In this document: positions 47,595 through 53,822 of the stretch, piece after piece
Layout: every line of letters starts with the position of its first letter
Position numbering within the stretch: the first letter of the stretch is position 1
Assembly: GCA_029248745.1 (NCBI GenBank)
Contig: JAQWIT010000006.1
Coordinates: 1-53,822, forward strand
Reading direction: 5' to 3'
DNA from: Gammaproteobacteria bacterium
GTDB lineage: Bacteria > Pseudomonadota > Gammaproteobacteria > Nitrosococcales > Methylophagaceae
Length of the DNA stretch: 53,822 bases
Position numbers and translations under genes: made by a program
Notes under the pieces: model-generated
What the model was told of the DNA's origin: nothing
Databases searched by the model: none
What the model saw: the letters and a program-made list of their open reading frames with translations, nothing else

Positions 47595-47915
47595 CTCTCC
47601 AACTGAGCTACAGGCACAACCTTCATAACCATTTGATATGCGTATAAAAGACTGAAATTTCACTGTAACCTTTATCCATTGAATAAACCACATAACATAT
47701 GCTCTAGTGTGATCAAATTGTGAAAAGGGGAAAGATATCTCAACTGTTTAATACAGGGGCGGAGGGTATTAGAGTATTGCATGACTATAGCACCTGCCAC
47801 CGCACAAAAAAGAGTTAATTTGGTACTAAGAAAGGGTAATAAAAAAGCTGGGTGCCTGGCGCTCTGTAAGCAGCCCCAAGGCGTTCAAATACATCACCTT
47901 ATACGCTTCTATCTA
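47595..47915. repeat. Repeat R2, copy A (5' part of tRNA-Arg and upstream region)
   Basis: About 320 bp matching 53485-53822 in the same orientation, with substitutions at perhaps one base in ten. It holds the first ~23 nt of tRNA-Arg on the minus strand (GTGCCTGTAGCTCAGTTGGA) and then the upstream, promoter-containing flank. The acceptor base 2 is changed (GCGCC to GTGCC) and everything after the D arm is missing, so no tRNA can be made. The copy begins one base after the blh stop codon. Confidence 0.85.
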
Positions 47916-47992
47916 ATGCCTAAAATAGGGTGATTTTGTCTACATAAAACTAACGGTTTAGCTTGGTTAATGGCTATGCATTTGCTACTCAA

Positions 47993-48136
47993 TCAAGCCT
48001 TGGGTAACTTTTTTTGCTGGCAACGCTTTGAGCAATATAAAACCTTACCCCATACGTTTCGCCACTTTTTACGCCAGCTAAACGGTCGAAGGCAAACTGG
48101 ACAAATCTTGGTGGGTAAGTCGGATTTCTTGATCAT
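47993..48136 (-). CDS. DUF2256 zinc-ribbon protein of the photorepair operon
   Basis: A 47-residue gene on the minus strand whose ATG overlaps the upstream photolyase stop as ATGA. It begins MIKKSDLPTKICPVCLRPFS and continues WRKKWRNVWGKVLYCSKRCQ, which is the DUF2256 pattern: two CXXC-like pairs (C12/C15 and C35/C39, the second CX3C) around a W-R-K-K-W core. The family is small and uncharacterised and is very often encoded next to cryptochrome/photolyase genes, as here. A zinc or cluster-binding helper role is an inference. The opposite-strand ORF at the same place is a shadow. Confidence 0.88.
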   Translation of the reverse strand: MIKKSDLPTKICPVCLRPFSWRKKWRNVWGKVLYCSKRCQQKKLPKA

Positions 48137-49656
48137 GACAAAGAGGCTAGAAACTGTTGACTGTCGTCAGCAATGGCTTGTTTGATCTCGGGCTTCATCC
48201 GATCATAATTTCGATACATCATACTTACCCGTTGATTGGTCTGAAGTTGAGCTCGGTTACGTACCAAAAAATCCCAATACAAATAATTAAACGGACAGGC
48301 ATCTGACCCTGTTTTTTGAGTCACTTTATATTGGCAACCTTGGCAATAGTTCGACATCTTATTGATGTAGCTACCCCCAGCTGCATATGGTTTACTGGCC
48401 AAGTAACCGCCATCAGAAAATAACACCATACCACTGACATTCGGCAATTCGACCCATTCATAAGCATCAGCATAGACGATTAAAAACCAATCATTAACTT
48501 CTTGCGGTGTAATACCGGTGAGTAGCGCAAAATTACCTAAGACCATTAGCCGCTGAATATGGTGGGCATAAGCATGTTGTTGGGTTTCGGTGATGCACTG
48601 TTTCAGGCAGTTCATTTTGGTGTCTGCAGACCAATAAAAATCGGGGAGAGGACGTGTTGCATTAAAGAAATTAAGTTCAGCGTAATCTGGCATCATCAAC
48701 CAATAAAGTCCGCGAATATACTCTCGCCAACCTAAAATCTGACGAATAAAGCCTTCAACGGCATTGATTGGGGCGTCACCATCAAGATAGGCCTCTTCAG
48801 CCGCTGCAATACATTCTAGTGGTAGTAGCAGGCCACAGTTGAGGTAAAAGCTGAGATGAGAGTGATACATCCACGGTTCACCTTCCAGCATTGCATCTTG
48901 ATAATCACCAAATGTTGGCAAGCGTTCAGCGATAAAATGTTCGAGTGCCTGTAATGCTTGTTGCCTTGTCACAGCAAAATAAAATGGCATGATATCGCCA
49001 AAGTGTTCATCAAAGCGCTCAGCCACTAAACCGATTACGGTTTCGCTGATGACATCAGGCTCATTATTATAATGCGGTGGAACAGACAATCCAGATTTGG
49101 GTGGTTTACGGTTATCGGCATCATAATTCCACTGGCCTCCGATAGGCTGGTCGCCATCCATTAAAACAGCATATTGCTTTCGCATCTCGCGATAGAAATA
49201 CTCCATTCGTAATTGTTTACGGCCTCTCGCCCAGTTAGTAAAGTCATCAGCAGAACATAAAAATCGGCTGTCTGCACGAATCTCAACGGAGACCCCCAAT
49301 GCTTTTGACCAGGTTTCCATATCATCAAGCACTCTATATTCACCCGGCTCAGTGACGACTATTTGGTCAATGCTATATTCTTCAATGGTTCTCTCGACTT
49401 CACCTCGAAAACTACCAGTATTGGAATCATCATCGAGATATCGATAACACACTTGATAACCTGCATGTTTTAATTCTTCTGCAAAGTGACGCATCGCTGA
49501 CAATAAGAAAGCAATCTTCTTTTTATGATGCTTAACGTAAGTGGCTTCTTGCCACACTTCGCACATTAAGATGATATCTTTAGCCTTATCACAGTCATTT
49601 AAGCTCGAGATTGATGTCGATAACTGGTCGCCAAGAATAAGACGCAATGTCGTCAT
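48133..49656 (-). CDS. Iron-sulphur (6-4)-type photolyase, PhrB/CryPro family
   Basis: A 507-residue member of the iron-sulphur bacterial cryptochrome/photolyase group, whose studied members repair (6-4) photoproducts in light using FAD and a 6,7-dimethyl-8-ribityllumazine antenna. The N-terminal antenna domain starts LRLILGDQLS. The four cluster cysteines are visible at C350, C438, C441 and C454 (KMNCLK, NYCQGC, DACPF), the same positions I recall for Agrobacterium PhrB. FAD-domain motifs FIRQILGWREYIRG and HHIQRLMVLGNFALL are intact. It overlaps the photolyase upstream and DUF2256 downstream. Confidence 0.9.
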   Translation of the reverse strand: MTTLRLILGDQLSTSISSLNDCDKAKDIILMCEVWQEATYVKHHKKKIAFLLSAMRHFAEELKHAGYQVCYRYLDDDSNTGSFRGEVERTIEEYSIDQIVVTEPGEYRVLDDMETWSKALGVSVEIRADSRFLCSADDFTNWARGRKQLRMEYFYREMRKQYAVLMDGDQPIGGQWNYDADNRKPPKSGLSVPPHYNNEPDVISETVIGLVAERFDEHFGDIMPFYFAVTRQQALQALEHFIAERLPTFGDYQDAMLEGEPWMYHSHLSFYLNCGLLLPLECIAAAEEAYLDGDAPINAVEGFIRQILGWREYIRGLYWLMMPDYAELNFFNATRPLPDFYWSADTKMNCLKQCITETQQHAYAHHIQRLMVLGNFALLTGITPQEVNDWFLIVYADAYEWVELPNVSGMVLFSDGGYLASKPYAAGGSYINKMSNYCQGCQYKVTQKTGSDACPFNYLYWDFLVRNRAQLQTNQRVSMMYRNYDRMKPEIKQAIADDSQQFLASLS

Positions 49657-51179
49657 AAGGCCAGCTCTGTTTGCTTAGGTTGCTTCATTTCCGTGTCCCC
49701 ACCTTTTTTACGTCGTCGGCTAGTGTTGAGAGTGCTTTTCTTACGACTGCCATGTTTTTTCACTATTTTTTTTGCAGTCGCCTCGTGGCTATCGTTTTTT
49801 CGCAGTTGATATAGCTTGGCAGCAGCTGATTTTCGTGCACTCGCTTCATCAACAATCGGCATCGGGTAGCCGTTCATTTTGTCAGGTGCCAACCAAGGTG
49901 TATGTAATGTCTCGATGGGCATATTAGCTAACTCAGATAACCACTGCCGGATAAAGTGACCTTCGGAGTCATGGTCAATGCCTTGCTTAATCGGGTTGTA
50001 AATCCGAATACTATTGATACCCGTTGTGCCAGATTGCATTTGCACCTGGCTGTAATGAATACCCGGTTCATAATCAGTGAACAATCGTGCTAAGTGAAGG
50101 GCGGGTTTTCGCCAATGCAGCCAGAGATGATAACTGGCAAAACTCATCACCATGGCACGCATACGAAAGTTAAGCCAGCCCGTTGCAATCAATGCCCGCA
50201 TACAGGCATCGACCATTGGATAGCCGGTGTGGCCGGTTTGCCAGGCTTCAAAATAGGCCTGATTAAAATCATTTTCGCGTAAGCCATCATAAGCAGGATG
50301 TAGGTTTTCAAACTCAGAGCGCGGCTCGTCTTCCAATTTTTGAATAAAATGGCAGTGCCAGCGTAAGCGGCCAGAAAAAGATTGCAGTCCACTAGGCCAT
50401 TGACCTTTACGACCCGTCGGTAGTTGTCTGACGTATTGCTGATGTTGAGCCAGAGCTTGAAATACCTCCCGAATAGACAGTGTGCCATAAGCCAAATGAG
50501 CAGACAGTCGTGAACAACTGTCAAAAGCGGTGACTGGTGATGACATTGCCTTGGTGTAATGTTCACCACGTGATGACAAGAAACTATCCAATAAATGTAA
50601 AGCCCGTCGACGACCACCTCGCTGAGCAGCAACACAACCATCAGGTGATAGTCCCAGTGTGTCAGCAGAAGGTAACTTGTCTGATGGGATACTGATCTGA
50701 GTGAGTTTATTCGGTGCTGGCACAATCGCTTTATCCATCGTTTTGTACCACTGTATCGCCCAACCATCGCGATCAGCTAATCGTCTTATCACACCATTTT
50801 GAGTTGGTTCATGCCATGGAATAGTATGTTGTTGTGTCCAAGCTAAAATGCGTTTATCACGTTGAAAAGTCCAGCCGTTCCAGGTTTCTTGATGAGACCA
50901 TATTGCAGCAATCTGATAGTCCTGATGCAATTGATTTAGGACATCTACAGCATCACCAACTCTAACTACTAAACCCTGGCCAAATGATTGTAGAGCACTA
51001 TCTAATTCAGCGAGACATTCCGTTAAGAATTGATATTGACGATGACTGACATCAGCTTGTTGCCATAATTGTGGCTCAACAATATAAAGTGGCAGCACAG
51101 GGCCATGCAGTGCTGCTGCTGATAAAGCAGCATGATCGATGGTACGTAAATCGCGTTTAAACCACACCACTTGGATCAT
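49653..51179 (-). CDS. phr: Cryptochrome/DNA photolyase family protein
   Basis: A 508-residue photolyase-fold flavoprotein. The antenna-domain start VVWFKRDLRTIDHAAL and FAD-domain stretches (SAHLAYGTLSIREVF, GYPMVDACMRALIATGWLNFRMRAMVMSF, and SGTTGINSIRIYNP in place of the usual AG(T/S)G-D-RIFNP) point to repair of cyclobutane pyrimidine dimers, though a cryptochrome-like role cannot be excluded. A Lys/Arg-rich tail (about 460-508) is unusual and may bind DNA. It starts in the SDR stop (ATGA) and overlaps the next photolyase by four bases. Confidence 0.87.
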   Translation of the reverse strand: MIQVVWFKRDLRTIDHAALSAAALHGPVLPLYIVEPQLWQQADVSHRQYQFLTECLAELDSALQSFGQGLVVRVGDAVDVLNQLHQDYQIAAIWSHQETWNGWTFQRDKRILAWTQQHTIPWHEPTQNGVIRRLADRDGWAIQWYKTMDKAIVPAPNKLTQISIPSDKLPSADTLGLSPDGCVAAQRGGRRRALHLLDSFLSSRGEHYTKAMSSPVTAFDSCSRLSAHLAYGTLSIREVFQALAQHQQYVRQLPTGRKGQWPSGLQSFSGRLRWHCHFIQKLEDEPRSEFENLHPAYDGLRENDFNQAYFEAWQTGHTGYPMVDACMRALIATGWLNFRMRAMVMSFASYHLWLHWRKPALHLARLFTDYEPGIHYSQVQMQSGTTGINSIRIYNPIKQGIDHDSEGHFIRQWLSELANMPIETLHTPWLAPDKMNGYPMPIVDEASARKSAAAKLYQLRKNDSHEATAKKIVKKHGSRKKSTLNTSRRRKKGGDTEMKQPKQTELAL

Positions 51180-51898
51180 GGTGCTATCTCTTGACCATCA
51201 TAAGCAAAGCAAGCACCGCTTTGTTTAGGGGATAACTGTGTTAATACACTGACTAACTGTTGAGCAGCATAGTCTGGAGAAAATAATTTCCCCTCAGGCA
51301 CATGACGCTGAAAGGGGGCGGATAAAGGACTATTGACTGTACCTGGGTGTAAACCAACGACAACAGCCTGTTTATTACTGCGTTTGATTTCAATTGCAGC
51401 GGTCTTGATGAACATATTTAACGCCGCTTTGGCCATTCGATAGCCATACCAGCCACCTAATTGATTATCTGAAATACTGCCAACACGGGCTGAGAGTACT
51501 GCAAAAAGTGCCTGATTATCTCGGTTCAGCCTTGGCAAACAGTATTTGGCAATCATCGCGGGCAAAATGGTATCGACATCGTAATAGTGTCGAAAGACAT
51601 TGGTGGATAGCTGCTTGAGCGACTTTTCTGGTGTCACAATCTCATCATGTAACATGCCCGTAGCAACGATAACAAGATCAAATTGCTGCTCGACAGTAGC
51701 TGTGATGACGGCTTGTTCGATAGCACCTTCATCTTGAAAATCAAGGCTATGAGATAACACGTTCGTGCTTTCAAACTCTTGTTGCGTGCGTGAAAAAGTG
51801 TGAATAACGGCTTTAGGGTATTGCACAGCCAAATACCGTACAAAGGCATTACCTAAAGAACCCGAACAACCAAAAACAGCAATATTATTGGCTTGCAT
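51176..51898 (-). CDS. Short-chain dehydrogenase, CsgA-like
   Basis: A 240-residue SDR with the cofactor loop VFGCSGSLGNAFVRYLA, an active-site Ser in VLSARVGSISDN, and the YXXXK pair in YRMAKAALNMF. Similar genes are often found in photolyase operons; the substrate is unknown. It is the first gene of a four-gene chain (SDR, photolyase, iron-sulphur photolyase, DUF2256), each overlapping the next by four bases. Confidence 0.88.
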   Translation of the reverse strand: MQANNIAVFGCSGSLGNAFVRYLAVQYPKAVIHTFSRTQQEFESTNVLSHSLDFQDEGAIEQAVITATVEQQFDLVIVATGMLHDEIVTPEKSLKQLSTNVFRHYYDVDTILPAMIAKYCLPRLNRDNQALFAVLSARVGSISDNQLGGWYGYRMAKAALNMFIKTAAIEIKRSNKQAVVVGLHPGTVNSPLSAPFQRHVPEGKLFSPDYAAQQLVSVLTQLSPKQSGACFAYDGQEIAP

Positions 51899-52187
51899 GC
51901 CAATCCTCGAAACAATGTGAGTTTAAGTCTGACAAACTGATCAAATAAAGATTTCATCAGTAAAGCAAATTAGTAATTTAAGTCAGCTAGCGTTGAACAA
52001 GGCTATAGAAAAGTGGTCAAAGGTTTAGGCAAAGCAAGGGGAAAACAGCTATGCAAAACCTACAAAATCAATTCGGCAATAGACAAGCATTGATAGATTA
52101 AGTGCAAACACTAGCCCTTTAGGCTCCTAATATGAGAGCTAATATCCGCCTCGTTCATGAGAAATCATATAGTTACATAAGACTCAG
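51899..52187. other. Intergenic region upstream of the photorepair operon
   Basis: About 290 bp between the SDR start and R1 copy B. No ORF is supported. The minus-strand stretch just before the SDR is A+T-rich and contains TTGTCAGACTTAAAC, a possible -35 region, but no convincing -10 at proper spacing. The promoter of the photorepair operon must lie here or in R1. Confidence 0.5.
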
Positions 52188-52422
52188 GGTCTTTTCAAGT
52201 TATCTTTTGGTCTACCCAATGGTCTACCCCGGCGAAGCCTAATAAAACAAGGGCGCCCTCCAGGGGGGAAATTTGCGTGGAGGCATACATTATCTAGCTC
52301 TCACTATTTTTTGATATTTTTGGGTTTGTCCCTGTGTGCTTATTTTTACGCTGCAAGGGGTGATGCTCTGTCACCAATGCATTCCCCATTTAGCCAAGCA
52401 CAGAACAAGGTTCTCATTCTTT
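52188..52422. repeat. Repeat R1, copy B
   Basis: Second copy of the ~235 bp R1, here joined to the longer integrase gene. It includes the paired motif GGTCTACCCAATGGTCTACC near 52206. A close variant, GGACTACCAATTGGTCTACC, lies just beyond the integrase start at about 53347, so similar sites bracket the integrase. The integrase frame overlaps the right ~75 bp of the repeat. Confidence 0.85.
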
Positions 52423-53356
52423 GTGAGGGTAGATAGAGTGTAAGAGGCTGACCTTTACGGACTCCTCTTCGCCATACCCACTGGATGAGCTCAGAAAGAA
52501 AACTTCCTTCTGATTGATTCAGGATTTTCTTGGCAGAAATTAGTGATGACCCAATCAAAGGTATTGTTTTTGTGCTGAAATGGGTTTTAAGTCTTCTCCA
52601 AGGGTGCTCTCTTATCATTAATGAGGGGACTTCAGACTCCAAACTAATATCGTTTTTGTGCAGGCCCAAGGCTTCGTTGAGGCGCACACCTGAGTCTATG
52701 AGAAGCGCGATAATGAGACGCTTTTCATCGCAGACGGTTAAGCATTTCTCTTGAAGTTCAAAAATAAGATGCTCAGGGATGGCACCGCGAAGAGAGGCTT
52801 CTTTCGGCGGTATGTAAACGAAAGAAAAGGGATTGCTTAGAGCGAGACCTAATTCAACAATAGCGAGATTAAATACGGACTTAACTGAAGACATGACTCT
52901 TCTCGTAGAGCTTGTACTCAAACCTTGATGCTCTATGAGCCAAGTTCTGAATCTTGTAGCGTCAGCAGTAGAGTACCCGGTTAAATCTCTATCACCCACA
53001 GCGCTGATTAAGTAAGAAATATTTCTCTTGGTTGTTACGAAGAACCTTTCATCTCGGTGGTTACCTTTAATTGTGAGATATAACTCAAGTGCATCACTCA
53101 AGGCAGGTGGCTTTTGGTATTGAATAAGGAATTTATCAAACCCTGAGCCTATGGTTTTAAGGCGTAGCTCTGACCATTGCTTTTGAGCTTCATGATAAAG
53201 CTGTTTGGCTTTCTTTAACGCAATATGCTCATCGTGAGTATGGAGGCATATTTGCAAGCGAGAATTCACATAGTGTTCCTGCAATGATTTGGGAATTCGA
53301 ATGGAAAAGTAATAAGTATCTCGCTTACGAAAGATATATCGATATTGGACTACCAA
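52346..53356 (-). CDS. Tyrosine integrase next to tRNA-Arg, probably C-terminally defective
   Basis: A 336-residue phage-type integrase: short arm domain (MVVQYRYIFRKRDTYYFSIRIP), core-binding domain (about 85-180) and a catalytic domain with R225 in DSGVRLNEALGL and a beta-hairpin lysine in HFSTKTIPL (K263). The later H-X-X-R, His/Trp and Tyr residues cannot be found; the protein ends ...MRTLFCAWLNGECIGDRASPL in repeat R1. In this family about 60-80 more residues are expected. The start is TTG. Its 3' end therefore looks damaged or replaced, so the island is probably fixed unless helped from elsewhere. Confidence 0.75.
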   Translation of the reverse strand: MVVQYRYIFRKRDTYYFSIRIPKSLQEHYVNSRLQICLHTHDEHIALKKAKQLYHEAQKQWSELRLKTIGSGFDKFLIQYQKPPALSDALELYLTIKGNHRDERFFVTTKRNISYLISAVGDRDLTGYSTADATRFRTWLIEHQGLSTSSTRRVMSSVKSVFNLAIVELGLALSNPFSFVYIPPKEASLRGAIPEHLIFELQEKCLTVCDEKRLIIALLIDSGVRLNEALGLHKNDISLESEVPSLMIREHPWRRLKTHFSTKTIPLIGSSLISAKKILNQSEGSFLSELIQWVWRRGVRKGQPLTLYLPSQRMRTLFCAWLNGECIGDRASPLAA

Positions 53357-53432
53357 TTGGTCTACCCCACTTCAAGAGACTAAAGGAAATTCCAATGAAT
53401 TCAGTGGGGTACTAGGGTTTTTATTAGGATAT

Positions 53433-53509
53433 TGGCGCGCCTGACAGGAGTCGAACCTGTGACCTTCAGCTTCGGAAACTGACACTCTATCCAACTGAGC
53501 TACAGGCGC
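53433..53509 (-). tRNA. tRNA-Arg (CCG)
   Basis: On the minus strand the 77 nt form a complete cloverleaf: acceptor GCGCCTG with CAGGCGC, D arm GCTC..GAGT, anticodon loop TTCCGAA with CCG anticodon, T arm CAGGTTCGACTCCTG and an encoded CCA. It reads CGG codons. The 3' end lies 76 bp from the integrase start. Its 5' part and upstream flank are duplicated at 47.6 kb. Confidence 0.95.
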
Positions 53510-53822
53510 AACCTTCATAACCATCTGATATGCGTATGAAAGACTGAAATTTCATTGTAACCTTTATCCATTGGATAAACCACATAACACATGCTCTAGT
53601 GTGATCAAATTGTGAAAAGGGGAAAGATATCTCAACTGTTTGACAAGGGGGCGGGGGTGTATCAGAGTATTGCATGATTATAGTACCTACCCCCACACAA
53701 AAAAGAGTGAATTTGGAAAGGTCTTAGCTACTAAGAAAGGGTATTAAAAAAGCAGGGTATCAGACGCTCTGTAAGCCCCTTTAAGGCGTTCACCCCCCTT
53801 ACCCTACTCACTACTATCTAGC
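53485..53822. repeat. Repeat R2, copy B (reaches the window end)
   Basis: Functional-looking copy of R2: tRNA-Arg 5' half followed by its upstream flank, on the minus strand. GTTTATCCAATGGATAAAGG then TTACAATG near 53555-53580 (minus strand) could be the tRNA promoter. The similarity to copy A is still visible at the window edge, so its true right end is unknown. Confidence 0.8.

Noticed and set aside
47970-48185. Plus-strand 71-codon ORF beside the photolyases
   Set aside because: It is the antisense shadow of the DUF2256 gene and the photolyase 3' end; the minus-strand reading has clear family residues and an ATGA overlap.
38280-53822. Single simple island with R1 copies as attL/attR
   Set aside because: A second, unrelated pair of repeats (R2) alternates with R1, and both R1 copies carry integrase 3' sequence, so one clean integration event does not explain the layout.

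Overview
The window looks like a gammaproteobacterial chromosome of moderate to low GC. Syntenic blocks typical of the class are intact or nearly so: nnrD-tsaE-amiB-mutL with queG and orn, ftsK-lolA-rarA, mlaFEDCB-ibaG-murA-hisGDC, metXW, and yggS-proC-yggT. A marine relative of the Methylophaga/Cycloclasticus group is my guess from overall feel; it is not demonstrated by any single marker.

Left edge (1-1.73 kb): the end of a CreC-like sensor kinase and a full-length tyrosine integrase beside a tRNA-Phe(GAA) gene, which is the classic edge of a genomic island lying mostly outside the window. From 1.8 to 10 kb come mismatch repair, cell-wall amidase, tRNA t6A and queuosine modification, NAD(P)HX repair, oligoribonuclease and an M48 protease. 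From 10 to 16.4 kb is a decay zone: a c-type cytochrome, a diguanylate cyclase, an XRE-type regulator and a universal stress protein all carry stops or frameshifts, around one intact giant LplT-Aas lipid-remodelling fusion. From 16.6 to 38.1 kb is core housekeeping: thioredoxin reductase, FtsK, LolA, RarA, RsmJ, the Mla lipid-transport operon, MurA, histidine synthesis, PyrE, MetXW and ProC. This stretch is interrupted by a decayed IS3-family element inserted into the centre of a palindrome between rarA and rsmJ.

Right part (38.2 kb to end): pilT is cut after about 18 codons at the exact edge of a ~235 bp repeat (R1). Beyond it lies accessory light-related DNA: an autotransporter/lytic-transglycosylase pair, then divergently a proton-pumping rhodopsin followed by crtE-crtI-crtB-crtY-blh, a complete route from isoprenyl diphosphates through beta-carotene to retinal. 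The rhodopsin has the D-T-E proton-pump residues, a green-type Leu, and a Gly at the bacteriorhodopsin Trp138 position, the xanthorhodopsin-style opening that can admit a carotenoid antenna. The blh stop codon abuts a ~320 bp copy (R2) of the 5' part and upstream region of tRNA-Arg(CCG). Next is a four-gene, overlapping photorepair operon (SDR, photolyase, iron-sulphur (6-4)-type photolyase, and a 47-residue DUF2256 zinc-ribbon protein not in a normal ORF list). It is followed by the second R1 copy, a probably truncated integrase, the intact tRNA-Arg and the second R2. The order R1-R2-R1-R2 suggests a duplicated or stacked integration module whose first copy carries the phototrophy genes.

Taken together, the accessory region pairs light harvesting with repair of light damage, while type IV pilus retraction, c-di-GMP signalling and stress-response genes nearby are broken.
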